A stretch of 64,000 nucleotides of DNA from Microcebus murinus (lineage: Eukaryota; Chordata; Mammalia; Primates; Cheirogaleidae), in NCBI RefSeq assembly GCF_040939455.1, contig NC_134104.1, forward strand, positions 141,024,501-141,088,500. Reading direction: 5' to 3'. The translations under genes and the position numbers were made by a program. Positions 40,441 through 53,082 of this stretch are shown piece by piece. Below the pieces are notes generated by a model. It was not told the origin of the DNA. It saw only the letters and a list, made by a program, of their open reading frames with translations, and did no database searches. How positions within the stretch are numbered: the stretch's first letter is position 1; each line of letters begins with the position of its first letter.

Positions 40441-41494
40441 GCAAATAAAAAGGGAGCAAAAGCAGCAAAGATAATTCATTTGAGATGAAGGATTTATCGA
40501 AAATTTATATTGAAGTTTAAATAGAATTTAAATAGAAGTTAAGATAGGTCATCATTCCTACAATAATTATTTTTGAAATCAGATCTTATCTTCTTTCATT
40601 CTGAAAACTTATAAGAAACTGAATTTCAATACAGTATTCAAGTGACTCTGTGAGCACCTCCCTAAATTTTATGCCCTAGGTGCTACACTTGCCTCACCCT
40701 AGTCCCAGTCCTACATCGGAGTTGCCAAGGCAACCAGCAATCTTTGTGGGGGTCAAGGTCCCAGAAAGAAAAAAATTATGGAGAGGTAAGCTGACATTCT
40801 GTGATATGTTCTCCCTTGGGGAAGTCTGCAAATACTCGGTACAGGAATAGAGGCCTTGAAGATGAACAGAAGGCCACTATTAGGAAGCAAACAAGGCATC
40901 AGAGATTTTAGCAATCTCACAGAGCTAGAGAGACAGAAAATAGGGTTATGGCTGCCAAAGCAACAAGGATTTGAGGTAGCCAACATCATGATGAGAATGG
41001 AGTTACAGAGAAGTTAGTCAGATACCATCATGTTGCCCCTTGAGGGATGTCCAGAATTCTTAAGCTGGGCAAGAGGGTAGAAAGAGAAGCAGTGGAGTTT
41101 TTACCAGTCACAGTGTTGTATAAAAACTCTGAAGGTGAATTCTAAATTTCTATTACAAGTCCTCCATTATAATGTCCTGCAAATGAGATACTTAATGTAT
41201 AAACTATTTTTGTGGTATTAAAAAATGTATAAAAATAAGTGCTTCCCAGACTTTCACAGACATGAACATACAGAAACAAAATATGAATCACTAAACTCAG
41301 TACCTAAAGAGAAGAAGCTACGCTGGCATGTAATTCGACCCTTGAAACAACAGACTAAAAAAAATAGGTATATTTGAGTCACTATGCTTTCAGAGCCTTA
41401 GGTGAAAGCAAGCAGATATTCAACTATCCAACTTAAGGAACTCTGGGGAGTTGGGGGGAGAAGAGACCAGTAATTATCATTTACATGACCTTAC

Positions 41495-41662
41495 TTGAGA
41501 CTTTCTTGTGAGCTAGATGAGGACCTGTCTGATTGTGGAAGAGATGCTACACTGCCAGAACTCTTTAAGTAAGTTTGAAGACTCTTCTGATAAGACGGCT
41601 CAAGGGAATTATATAACGTTTCAGCTTCACCAGGAAAGTGGTTTCTAAGACCCATATATGTC
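41495..41662 (-). CDS. CLASP2: CLASP2 exon: end of TOG2 and start of linker
   Basis: This 168-nt exon starts inside the lysine codon and encodes TYMGLRNHFPGEAETLYNSL, then EPSYQKSLQTYLKSSGSVAS and a serine-rich stretch (SDRSSSSSQESL), ending with two bases of an asparagine codon. It closes TOG2 and opens the flexible linker. The acceptor is ttttacag and the donor gtaagg. Spliced to the next exon it gives SQESLNRPFSSKWS, which matches the CLASP2 sequence I recall. Confidence 0.95.
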
Positions 41663-41844
41663 CTGTAAAAGAAAGGAAAAAGAGAAAGCACATAAAGGAA
41701 TAGCTTTACATGATTAGAAGTTAACTATAAAATGTGTACATTCAGGAAGGATGATGATGAGCTCACAGGTTTTTAATACATCTGCTATGTGTCAGGTGAA
41801 TACGGTCTAATTAACAAGCTCTAGAGGGAAGACTGGAGGCTTTT

Positions 41845-42055
41845 GAGAAAAGCAGATATCAGTTCAAAACCTGGCTGCATCACTTATGGGTTATGTGATT
41901 TGGACAAACTCCCAAATGTCCAAACTTCGGTTGCCATCTGTGGAGTTAATACTATCTTTGCAGGATTATTTTAACAATCAGAAAATAACATATACCAAGT
42001 GCCTCATACAGTGTCAAGTATACAATACATGCTTGATAAATGATAGTTCTTTTTA
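41845..42055 (-). mobile_element. MIR SINE
   Basis: Reverse MIR phrases: 'aaacctggctgcatcactta', 'gtgatttggacaaact', 'aagtgcctcatacagtgtca' and 'gcttgataaatgat'. Confidence 0.75.
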
Positions 42056-42307
42056 TTCCTAATGAGAGTGAATAGGTTATGATGAAATAGGAATATTGAT
42101 CATTACATAAATGACAATGTAAAGCAGGCTGCTAGACATCTAGTACAGACTTAATGGAGAAAATCAATCTAAATTTTACTGACGAGATAGTCCAGTAGAA
42201 TACTTAGGCACCTCTGATATTTTCATTCTCCCCGTACAATTCCTTTTTTTTTTTCTTAAAAAAAAAAAGACAGTTTAAATTGTCAGAGAAATATACCACA
42301 GACTTAC

Positions 42308-42385
42308 TTTCGTGCCTCCACTCTGGCCTCAGCATCAGCATCATGAATTCCCTTCTTAATAGTTTCAACCAAGACGGCCGCATGT
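42308..42385 (-). CDS. CLASP2: CLASP2 exon: TOG2 domain
   Basis: This is a 78-nt exon. One base completes arginine, then HAAVLVETIKKGIHDADAEA and RVEAR follow, ending with two bases of a lysine codon. It is part of TOG2, near its C-terminal HEAT repeat. The acceptor is ttttatag and the donor gtaagt. Confidence 0.95.
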
Positions 42386-42875
42386 CTATAAAATAAATAC
42401 ATCTTTATATTCATGTATAAAGCTGTGTATTTCACCACAAATGATACTTACTGCCTATATGATACACATCAATCACAAGGGGTAAAAGAGGTTAAAAAAA
42501 TTAATTAGTGCACAATAATAAATACAAGGCCATAAGATTTTCTAATTATCTGCCCCATTTATTTCATTCGTGTATGGTTTCCTTCTGACAATCCAATCAC
42601 TATAAATCAGAAAATAATTATTTTTATAGGGAATTCAAATAATGTATGAATAGATAGTACCTAATTTTTAATTTGTAATGAATTAGAGGGAAAACAAAAC
42701 ACCTTCTATGTGGTTTCTTATTAACCTACCGTTGTAGAAAATGATCTGCCAGGAATATGATTAGTTATGATTAAACCAAACTGAACAGTAGTTGCCACAA
42801 AAGAACTTAAAGAAAACTTGAAATTATATTATGTTTATATTAAACAATAAATTATATTTTGTAAAAATAAGCTGT

Positions 42876-43175
42876 GGGCCAGGTGCAGTGGCTCATACCG
42901 GTAATACTAACACTTTGGGAGGCTGAGGTGGGAGGATCACTTAAGGCCAGTTCAAGACAAGCCTTGGCAACACAGTGAGACCCCCATCTCTACAAAGAAT
43001 AAAATAAAAAATTAGCCAAATGCAGCAGTGCACGCCTGTAAGCCCAGCTACTCTGGCGGCTGAAGGAAGAGGACTGATTAAGCACAGATGCTCGAGGCTG
43101 CAGTGAGCTACGATAATGTTACTGTACTCCAGCCTGAATGACAGAGCAAGACCCTGTCTCTTATTTAAAAAAAAA
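42876..43175 (+). mobile_element. Alu SINE (older type)
   Basis: Starts gggccaggtgcagtggctca and ends 'agcaagaccctgtctctt' plus an A run. It is diverged. Confidence 0.92.
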
Positions 43176-43750
43176 TCAGTCAGTACCAATTTCAAGACTC
43201 TCCCAAGCTTCAAATTGGAAACTAATGAGAAATACAGCCATGTAAATAGCCAGTGACCAACCAGCTGCTCACATTTTCCTCTTGTTCATCTCAGAGTTAC
43301 ATCAGATATTGCCCAGAATATACCTGACCAATGATACTTGACAGCTGGTGTGGAGAAACTTCCCAGCAAATATCTCTTTGTTTTATCTTTCCTCTGAAAG
43401 GAAGCTCTTCCCTTCTATCTTAAATCATTCATTACATGATTGATTGATTACATCTCGGTAAACTTATCTCACATGACCAGAGGTGTATTTTTAAATTTTT
43501 GGCCAGTTTAACTTGGAGTATCTTACCTAAACCATTTTACTTAAGAGACTCTCACCCATCCCACAAAGAAGAAAATATCATACCATTCATAGCTGCAATG
43601 AGTAAGAGTGACACAACACTATAGCTTTAAAGGAAAACCAGTACAAATAACTTTTAAAGCAAAATGAGAAATAATGCAAAACCAATATCATCAATTTCTA
43701 AAGAACTGTTGGCAATGGGGAGAGAGGTGGGAGGAAGAGGCAATGCATAC

Positions 43751-43810
43751 CTTTCCAATGAATGAGTCTGCCACTCTTGTAACAACAAATCTAAAAATTC
43801 AAACGAACGC
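43751..43810 (-). CDS. CLASP2: CLASP2 exon: TOG2 domain
   Basis: This is a 60-nt exon. The first base completes an arginine codon, then it encodes RSFEFLDLLLQEWQTHSLE and two bases of the next arginine. It forms a TOG2 helix with a leucine-rich face. The acceptor follows an uninterrupted T tract (tttttttccag) and the donor is gtatgc. Confidence 0.94.
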
Positions 43811-44619
43811 CTGGAAAAAAAATTAAATTACAGCCAAATGTTGTATTGAAAAATACATTAACACTTTCTTTTATAATACTGTATTTTGCCCCCTGAATTA
43901 AACCATAAGACATGTTTTTATAGATCTTAACTGTATCATACCTATCTTATTGTAAGGGTTCAGCTATTCCTATGCTAAATAGTTCAAAAAGACCTTAAGA
44001 GTTCCCCACGAATTTACCTTATTAATAAAATATCTGTCAAATATGAAATTTAACAAGTTTCATTTGTTAATTAAAAAAACAGTTATTAAACTTATACTAT
44101 GCATTAGATATTGAAGATATTCAATGGTGACTAAGAAAGACACAATAACCTGGAGCTGCCATTTTTACATTTTGTTTCCTCAAATATGTACACATTTGAT
44201 TTTAAATCAAGCTTAGGTATATTTTCTCCTAAGCCCTCTGGTTCTCATTTCTTCCAGCTGTCTCATTCTTGAGCTCCTCTTCTTCCTTGGCATTTGATGA
44301 CACAGCTCTGTCCTGTTTTTCTTCCTTTATTAACATTTTTTCTCTGCCTACCTTTAAACAGGTACTTACCTGGTTGGTGCCAAACTTAGCCCATTCTCTT
44401 TTATAGTCTTTTTATTTGGGCAACATCCTCTGTACCAGCCTTAGGTTTGCCTATTACATATAATTCTCTTATGTAGTCCTATATCTCCAGCACTGGTTCT
44501 TCACCTCAGCTATTTAGTCAAAGTTTAAGGACATCTCTATGTAAGCAGTAAATGTCAACTCAAACACTACATACAAAAGAATAAATTAATTCTTATCTTC
44601 TTAAATCCACTCTTTTAGC

Positions 44620-44740
44620 CTATATCATACAGATTAGAAATGAAAAACAAGGAGGTTAAATTAACTTGCCTAAAGTGATAGAGCTGGAACTTAAACCCTG
44701 GCATTCTGACTCCAGAGTTCACAGCACCTGATAACACCTC
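44620..44740 (+). mobile_element. MIR SINE fragment
   Basis: 'aaattaacttgcctaaagtg' and 'aaccctggcattctgactcc' match the distal MIR core. Confidence 0.6.
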
Positions 44741-46089
44741 CTTCATCCATAACCAATTATCAAGTCTCATTTCTACACACGAAATATATTTTGAGTTTGT
44801 TTATTAACTAAAATCTCCTTCAATCAATCATCATCGCTTAAACCCAGAGTCTCTGTTACATGAATTCTAACAGCTCCTACTTAATTAAACCAATGTTTCT
44901 CATGGTTCTTTTTAAATTACTTCATAGCCTGAATAAAAACTAGGCTAGGACAACACTGCCTCACCAAAAATCTACAACTGTTAAAGACTCCTACTACCTA
45001 CGAAACAATGTCAAAATTCCTCTTCACAACATCCAAAACTCTATCCCTCCAGGCTCTAATCAGCCTCCTTTCCCATGGAAACTTTCCATTTATCATATGT
45101 TCTGGCTTCAGTGGCCTGATTGGCTCTGCAGCATGTGACATAACTTTAGGCTTTGTGGACTACATATATTCTCTGTCTCAGATTTTTCTTCTCCCCCTTC
45201 CCTTTCTAACCTTCAACCTTTAAAAATGTAAAAAACTCTTAGTTTATGAGCTATACCAAACCAGACTATTGGCCAGACTTTACCTGTAAGCTGTTGTTTG
45301 CTGACCCCTGACGTAAGAGAGAGGTAATTGAATAACTGTTTTTAAAACATTGAACCACTTTTAAAAAAGCGTTATTCAGCTTCTTCCTAACATTCAAAAT
45401 ATTTACATGTATATACTTATCAAATAAAGAGGTAAAGAGTTCTTTATAAATCTCTTAAACATAAAATGCACAAATCATGTTTTTCCCATCTTTATTATTG
45501 ATGGTGATAGTGGTGTGAAAGTTGTTAGAATCAAAATTAAGTCACTTATGTTTTAAAAAAAAGCAAAACAAAAAAACAACCCTGACTAGTAGAGCTAGGG
45601 AAGGCCATAAAGGGAGGGTTCTCATGCATAAATGACTGATCACAAGAGCTATCACAAAAGACTCAGCAAAAACCACAACCATGCACAATGGCCATCACAA
45701 CCTTACACAAAAAATAATTCTGCAAGGTTATTCTATCCAGCAACTGCCTGTCAAATCTCAAACTGACATCACTTTTGTTAGTGATTCTTATAGCTCAGGA
45801 TAATTATCTCATAATGATTAAATAATCTTCCTCATTTTGCTTCTAAAAACTTTTGTCTTCCTTTACTTCCCTGAATACCCATATAGTTCACTATGTTATG
45901 TGTCTTCCCATTGCAATGCCCATTCCTGCATATATATCATTTTGTTTTAGAGAGCCATTACATAGGTTGACAGTGGTGATGTTAAAAATTGCAGAAACAA
46001 GAGAGAGACAGACACAGAGAGGGAGAGAGACACAGACAGTGAATGACAGACCTGAATATGGCTATTTACTCTGTTTCCAAACACTAGGC

Positions 46090-46270
46090 TAAGTTCTACT
46101 AACGTGTACCTCATTTAATCCTTGAGTTCTATGGGTTGGCATTATTAGCCCTACTAATATATCTAGGCACTAAGGTTCAGAGCAGTTAAACAATTGCGTG
46201 AGATAGGATATAGTCAGTGGCAGTTGTAGGACCGGAGCCCAGGCCTGACTCTAGATTCTATGCTCTCTAA
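46090..46270 (+). mobile_element. MIR SINE
   Basis: 'tacctcatttaatccttgag', 'aggttcagagcagttaaa' and 'gagcccaggcctgactctag' are in MIR order. Confidence 0.75.
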
Positions 46271-46510
46271 AAACCGAGGCTTTCTGAAAACCAGCCCAAA
46301 TAAACCAAAGCTTAATATGATAAAACTGAGAAATGTGGGTGGTCATAATAATTGCTTCATCCCTTCTCCCTTACATGAGATACCATAAAAAATTTTATTA
46401 TGGTTTTTGGGAAGGCAAGAAAGTAATGATAGCCAACTTTTGCACCAGACTAAGAATTAAACATAAGGCAATATCAGAGCTATATTAAAACATTTTTTTC
46501 AAAAACTTAC

Positions 46511-46581
46511 CTCCTCACAGGAACTGATTTTGATGTACAGTTGCTTGTTATTAAAGGTATAAGTCTGGGTACATGAGTATG
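46511..46581 (-). CDS. CLASP2: CLASP2 exon: TOG2 domain
   Basis: This 71-nt exon starts in phase 0 with HTHVPRLIPLITSNCTSKSV and ends with two bases of an arginine codon. It continues TOG2 from RFIIR. The acceptor is tttttcag and the donor gtaagt. The following exon completes the codon with G, giving the run of three arginines in VPVRRRSF. Confidence 0.95.
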
Positions 46582-47181
46582 CTGAAAAAGATGTTTTAGA
46601 AATGGTTGAGAAGCACTGTGTACTACATGTAGTCCTTTCTTCTATTTCCCTTATATTCAAGTATTTAGTTACATTATAATAGTACAAAAAGACCATAAAT
46701 CAGATTTTGAAAGAAATTAAGACAAGTCTTGAAAAACTTTTCCAAATTAAAGTAACAGTAATGAAAATACAATTTCAAAAGGAGAGCTGTGGATAAAATA
46801 TTATACAACCAAGACAAGTTAATTGTATAACAGCAAAGAACTGTTAGGACAATATAGTTTTTAGGGGAGGGAGCACTAAGAAGGACTGGGCATGTATTGG
46901 TCACATTTTCTGAAGTACTATGGCTACTGTGGGTAGAAAATAATAATTGTAATGTAATCAAAGAAGGTAATCAGAGTGAATCTAAATCCCTAACTAGTGG
47001 GAATGCAGTTTAAAATGGTGGTTTTAATAGAACTTTCATTCTAGCTTAACCACACCTCCCTACAATTCAAGTAGAAATTCAATAGCTATAATCTTCTGAT
47101 TTCTATTAGTAAAATTTTTATGTTTTTCTTTAGTGAAGCAAACACTAAAAAGTTCATAATAAACATAAGAATAAAATAATT

Positions 47182-47462
47182 GGCTGGGCATAGTGGCTTA
47201 CACCTGTAATCCTAGCAATCCAGGAGGCCAAGGCAGGAGAATTGCTTGAGCTCAGGAGTTAGAGACCAGCCAGAGCAAGAATGAGACCCTGTCTCTACTA
47301 AAAACAGAAAAATTAGCCAGGCATCATGGTGCATGCCTGTAAGTCCCAGCTACTTGGGAGGCTGAGGCAGAAGGATCACTTGAGCTCAGGAGTTTGAGAT
47401 TGCAGTGAGTTATGATGACGCCACTGTACTCTACCCAAGGTGACAGAGCATGACTCTGTCTC
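47182..47462 (+). mobile_element. Alu SINE with expanded tail
   Basis: Starts ggctgggcatagtggcttac and ends 'gcatgactctgtctcaag'. The A tail has turned into the adjoining (AAAG)n tract. Confidence 0.92.
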
Positions 47463-47483
47463 AAGAAAGAAAGAAAGAAAGAA

Positions 47484-47555
<72 letters not shown>

Positions 47556-47579
47556 AAAGAAAAGAAAAGAAAGAAAGGA

Positions 47580-47659
<80 letters not shown>

Positions 47660-47690
47660 AAAAAAGAAAAGAAAAAAAGAAAAGAAAAGA
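47463..47690. repeat. (AAAG)n microsatellite, about 228 bp
   Basis: Tetranucleotide array grown from the Alu tail, with a few interruptions (aaaagaaaag near 47555, aaaaag near 47660). Long open frames of alternating K and E or of L and S here are artefacts of the repeat. Confidence 0.97.
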
Positions 47691-47811
47691 ATGGTAACCT
47701 AAGCATATATACTTAATGTCTTAAATCTCTTATTTTTCTTCTGAGCTAGGTTACCTAGAAAGCAGGCTCTGAGCTAGAGTTTAGCATGCAGAATATTTAA
47801 GAAGTGTCCTT

Positions 47812-48222
47812 GATGGACAAATATTGCATGCTCTTACTCATATGTGGAAACTAAAAATATGGATCACATGAAGACAGAGAGTAGACTGGTGGTTACCAGA
47901 GGCTGGGAAAGGAAGTATGGATGAAGAGAGGTTGATTAATGGGTACAAATATATAGTTAGATAGAAGAAATAAGACCTAGTGTTCAATAGATCAGCAGAA
48001 TGACTATAGTTAATAATTATCTATTGTACACCTCAAAATATCTAGAAGAGAATAATCTGAATGTTCTTAGCACAAAGAAAAGATAAATATTAGGGTGATG
48101 AATATACCAATTACCTTAATTTGATCTTTACACATTACATCAATGTATTAAAATATCACATGTACCCCAAAAAATATGTACATTATGTATCAATTAAAAA
48201 AAATGCCCTGGGAATCAGCACC
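47812..48222 (+). mobile_element. LINE-1 3' end
   Basis: Phrases 'gcatgctcttactcatatgt', 'gactggtggttaccagaggc', 'gactatagttaataattatc' and 'tatcacatgtaccccaaaa' are the LINE-1 end of ORF2 and 3' UTR in sense. It ends in an A-rich tail. Confidence 0.85.
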
Positions 48223-48899
48223 TGTAGAAGTGAGAGGAAGCAGGAGTGAGCAGAAGAAGAAATCAAACTATGATATAGCCCAAGGATATCTTTGCCAAAA
48301 GCCATTAGGGAGCTCTGGAACTAAAATGATCCTTTAGAACAGTCTCAAATTGGTCCAAGATGGCCAAACGTTTATACTGCCCACATCAATCAGTTAATGG
48401 ATATGGGCCATACTGGGAAGGGGCAAGCCTTGGGAAAGGCAGCTCTCTGCAGCTGAAGCAATCCCTGAAGAGGCTGGCAGCTGAAGGTTGTCTACTAACA
48501 GTACTCTTAGCAATGGGGAAACAAGTCTTTCACTGAAGGAAAATGTGCATGGCACATCAGTGTTTGCCACAACTTACTCAACCAAAATAAAAGGAAAAAC
48601 TACTTTTTAGCCACTAGAGAGAAAAACCACCCACAGACCTGAAGCTGTGAATAATGCAAGAGAGTATGCTAACTTGCCTGTTATTTAATTGTTAAATTTG
48701 GGATGGAGGGACTCTGTGGACCTGCTCCCTACAGCATCTAGAAGAGTGGATTCCCCAAACACTACTACAGAGGTAATACCCATGGAGAACCCCCTAACCA
48801 CAACACACTATATAGGAGGTCTCACCTACCAACTCCCTCCTCTCTCTTATAATTACCCAATGATCCTATGGGTGGATTAACCATGTCCACAACAGTGCC

Positions 48900-51560
48900 A
48901 GGGATGGGGAGAGAGGCTAACCTAATTATCGCTATACATGTTCACGGGGAGCTGTATCACAGGAAAATAAAAAATGACCTCTACAATTACAGAGGAAGCA
49001 TTCGACCAAACACAAAGTCAGAACAATTTAGACTTATTAATACAAGTTGACAACTGAAGAAAAACTCTAAAATTAAAAAGAGAATTAGCAATCAACTAGA
49101 GCAATATAAGGAAGTAGTCTCCTGAGAAACAAACAAAACAGAAAAACAGGAGATTAAAAAAACAAAAAACTAAAGTATTCTTAGTGAGATGATAGGACAA
49201 TAAATTAATAACATGAGAAAAGTTCATGGAAAACGAGCAATTTGAAAATAAAGTGTAAAGCCTGAGAATGACAAAATGGTACTGTCAAACAGAATTTAAA
49301 GGAATTTTTCCTAAGAATACACATAGCTGTAAGACAAAGAGACAAAAAAGTATCCAAAGAAAGAATAAATGACATTGAGGATTTTAGAATCTGTATAACA
49401 AGAGTAATAGAAAGAAAACACCTGAGCAAATAATACAGAAGCACTAAATAAAAGATTCATGAAAATTAACAAATTTAATAAAAATTCAAAATTTAGTCAG
49501 AAATCCTTGTCTACTGTGTAAGAACAGTAATAACTGAAAGACAATCTATACCTAGACCTGCTGTGGGGAAACGCTTTACATGAATGGACTCTCTTTTAAG
49601 ACTTCCTAAAGGTTGTTTTGCTATAAAAAAATCAAATGGTATCTCATTTTTTCAGAGACAACAGTAAAAAGTTAAGAAAACAATTCTGAGAGAAAGGAAA
49701 ATGAAACTATAGTTAATTCCAATTGATGAAAATGGAAATATTTTTGTTTAATTCATTAACAGAAAAAATGGCATAAATGAAATAAATTGTACACTTTTTA
49801 AAAGGCAGGGAGAAGTAAAACAAAGGCTTTATTCTTGACATTGACAAATAAGGAGCTTCTAAATTGAAAAAAGGAGAAAAGAAAAAAGGTAAGAAGCACA
49901 GTAACAGAAATCTAGAAAAAAATACTATTCAAGATGATAATAGTCAAAAACTTTGACCATACAGAAAGTACATAAAGCTTAAAAAAATGAGATCATAAAG
50001 AATTTAAATAACAAATAAAACATAAGCTAGATTTAGTGATGAACAAAGTACTCTATACTCTGCCAAAGAATTCCATATTTTGTAGATGCTAATGAACTAC
50101 GTATATAAACTGATGATGTACTAGGACACAACATTTCAAGAAATTTTCAAAAAAGAAATTGTACAACCAAATTTTCTAACCAGAATGTCATGAAATTAGA
50201 AAATAATGACAATAAAAACAAGAACAAAAGAACCAATTAAAATTGCACACAATATTATGCAATTCAAAGAGCAATCTGAAATGCAAATTACAAATGACTG
50301 AGCATTCTAAACTAAAGAGAATGTGGTAATTAAATCATTGGGATGATAACAATGCCAAACTCAAAAGAAAGCCTTGCAATACTAACTAAGAAAAGGCCAC
50401 AACAAATTACCTAAGGATATTCTACACTGAAGTATATCAGATAAATTTCAACACCTATTCCTAATCAAAATTTAGCTAAATATGAATAGAAGGAAATTTC
50501 CATAATCTAATATATTGTATCCATAGAAATCCATACCAATCATCATATTTAATTAAAGTTAAATACGATCCCATTAAACTCAGGGGTAAGACAAATATCT
50601 CAATAATTTCCACCACTTTCCAACACTATTATAAAGGTTCCAGATTATAATGAACCTTAAAGAAATGTTAAAACAGAAAAAAAGCACCATCTTCACAGAA
50701 CTTTAATAAGGACTTTTTAATTTTACCGCTGAAAAACAATACCTCCCAGTAAAGCCGTATTAGAAAGAAACTTCACTTTTTCGACAAGAACAGACAAATT
50801 GATCAAAGAAATTAAAAAGGCATTTAAGATACAGATCTACATATATACAGAAATTTATTATATGAAAATAGCATTTCAAGAAAAGACTGCACTATAGTTT
50901 ACCACATGCTATTAAGTTGACTGGTTTTGTATTGGGGGGAAAATCAAGTTAGATATATATACTTCACACACAAATAAAATCCAGTTAGGTCTAAACCTAG
51001 GAGAAAAATTACAGAAGTTCTAAATGATTGAGTATTTTTGTAACTGTGAAGTGGGGAAGGTTGGTTTAACTACAACAAAACCCACAAAAGGAACAATGTC
51101 TCAATACATAAAAATTAAAAATTTTGATATATAAATAAATAACTTACACAATATTTGAAGAAACAACAGACTATACAAAAATACCATAATATATACAACA
51201 CAGACTAATATCCTTATGACATATGAAAAAAGTCTTAGAAATAAGTGAGAAAAAGATGCAGAGTACAAACTGATAATCCACAGAAGAATTATAAAAGAAA
51301 AAAACCCCAGCTAATATCCCTAATAATCTAGTAAATGCAAAGAATATGAAATAATATTACATTTATTAAATTAGAAAGCCTTAAAAATATTGATAATGGT
51401 AAAGGGATGGTGAAAAAGGAGTCCATAAACTGCAAGAATAGTGAAGACAATTTGATGATATGTTTTAAAAGATGACTGATTTAGACATTAAAAAGAATTA
51501 CATATATAGACCACGGAAGCTACCCAAGTATATAAGGTTTAAAAAAAGAAGTTAAAGAAC
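48900..51560 (+). mobile_element. Old LINE-1/HAL1-like sequence, decayed
   Basis: An A-rich strand carries LINE-like fragments, for example 'tgtactaggacacaacatttc', 'atgaaattagaaaataatga' and 'acaaattgatcaaagaaatt'. There are no intact frames. The interval 48223-48900 shows nothing I can name. Confidence 0.5.
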
Positions 51561-51749
51561 ATATTATGTATATTTACATTTTCTATTTGTGTAGCAAATA
51601 TGCTTGTATAGGCATAGAACAGAAGTTTGGAAAAGCACACACTGAATGACTAGAGTGATCAGTTATAGAAGAGTAGAATTCAAGGGGAGAGATTTACTTT
51701 TTAAACTCTGTTCTTTTGAGCATCCTCAAAATATGGATGAGCAGAAATA

Positions 51750-52079
51750 CAGTCATGCATCACTTAATGACAGGGATATATTCTGAGAAATGTAATTTCA
51801 TCAATGTGCAAACATCATAGAGGGTACTTACATAAACCTAGATGGTATAGCTACACACCTATGTTTTATGGTATAGCCTATTGCTCTAGGCTACAAACCT
51901 ATACAGAATGTTACTATAATAAATACTGTAAGCATGGTAATACAGTGGAAAGTATTTGTGCACCTAAACATATCAAAACATAGAAAAGGTACAGTAAAAA
52001 TACACTATTAAAATCTTATGGGACCACCATCATATATATGCAGTCATTGACCAAAATGTTGTTATGCAGCACATGACTG
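51750..52079 (+). mobile_element. Tigger-type (TcMar) DNA transposon
   Basis: Starts cagtcatgcatcacttaatg and ends gcacatgactg, flanked by TA on both sides as expected for mariner-type insertion. It is the same family and orientation as 17582-17920, with no transposase. Confidence 0.85.
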
Positions 52080-52365
52080 TATTAAGAATTTGCCTGTCAT
52101 CTTTTATTACTAACATGTGGGATTACACACACAGGTACTAGGTACATACATATATATGCACCAGTATATACATGTGTACTTGTATTATATTCCATATACA
52201 AACATGTTTACTTTGTAATCTCCGTATTTATTTTCTGTGTACTATAATGATTATGACTGTGTGTTACTTTTACTATAAGAAAAATAATTCAAAAGCAATT
52301 TTCTTTTGGGCTTAAAAAACATCAGTGACTTATTTAATTACAGAGAGAGTGAGAGAGAGCAACAG

Positions 52366-52490
52366 AGAGGAAGAGAAGAGAAGAGAAGAGAAGAGAAGAG
52401 AAGAGAAGAGAAGAGAAGAGAAGAGAAGAGAAGAGAAGAGAAGAGAAGAGAAGAGAAGAGAGAAGAGAAGAGAGAAGAGAAGAGGACTAA
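52366..52490. repeat. (AGAAG)n pentanucleotide tract
   Basis: About 120 bp of gagaa/agaag units. Purine-rich sequence continues to the splice donor at 52536. In the CLASP2 transcript this reads as CUUCU repeats. Confidence 0.97.
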
Positions 52491-52536
52491 GAGAAGGAGG
52501 AAAAAGAGAAAAGGAGGAGAAAGAGAGAGAACCTAC

Positions 52537-52672
52537 CCGAATGATGAATCTGATTGCTGCGCATCCAGAAGTTGCCATGACTTTTGCACTATTGGGGACA
52601 AGATTAAAAAGTGTAGGTACAATGGCTTCTGCGCCATGATCAAACTTGTTTCCCAAAACTGTTGAAAGATGA
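52537..52672 (-). CDS. CLASP2: CLASP2 exon: TOG2 domain
   Basis: This 136-nt exon contributes one base to the split alanine codon, then 45 residues starting HLSTVLGNKFDHGAEAIVPT and ending RFIIR. It is part of TOG2. The acceptor is ctttgtag and the donor gtaggt, a slightly weaker match than the gtaagt used by its neighbours. About 50 nt beyond the donor lies a long purine pentamer repeat, which becomes a CU-rich tract in the transcript. That tract could affect use of this donor (see findings). Confidence 0.95.
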
Positions 52673-52755
52673 CTACAAAGGAAGACAAAAAGTATTTTTA
52701 ATAGTTTAGCATTAAAAATAGATAGGACCATATAATATTATTAATAAAATACTTT

Positions 52756-53071
52756 CTTTCTTATTTATTTTTAGAGATACAAAAAAAGTGACAGTACCAC
52801 TCTGTCGCCCAGGCTGAACTGCAGTGGTACTATCATAGCTCACTGCAGCCTCAAACTCCTGGGCTCAAGCAGGGCAATCCTCCTGCCTCAGCCTCCCAAG
52901 TAACTAGAACTACAGGCATATACCACCACACCAAGCTGATTTTTTATTTTTTGTATAGATGGGATCTTGCTATGTTGCCCAGGCTGGTCTCAAACTCCTG
53001 GTCTCAAGCATCCTCCTGTCTCAGCCTCCCAAAGTGCTGGGATTACAGGTGTGGGCCACCATGCCCAGTCT
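52756..53071 (-). mobile_element. Alu SINE (older type) with target duplication
   Basis: The plus strand includes 'ctctgtcgcccaggctgaac' and ends gccaccatgcccagtc. The direct repeat taaaatacttt lies at 52745-52755 and 53072-53082. Confidence 0.9.
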
Positions 53072-53082
53072 TAAAATACTTT

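Larger units (their letters stand above)
43811..46510. other. CLASP2 intron, mostly unassigned
   Basis: Two MIR pieces (44620-44740, 46090-46270) and a short hAT-like end near 45270-45320 ('gtttgctgacccctga'). The remainder shows nothing I can name. Confidence 0.55.

Noticed and set aside
47463..47690. Regular repeated units considered as a CRISPR-like or satellite array
   Set aside because: The unit is 4 bp without spacers and it grows from an Alu tail, so it is a plain microsatellite in a mammalian intron.
47440..47716. Open frames of 80-90 codons made of K, E and R or of L, F and S
   Set aside because: They are translations of the (AAAG)n microsatellite in different frames.
52306..52731. 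Open frames of 100-133 codons rich in R, E and K or in L and S
   Set aside because: The purine pentamer repeat creates them. The minus-strand one merely overlaps the real CLASP2 exon at 52537-52672.
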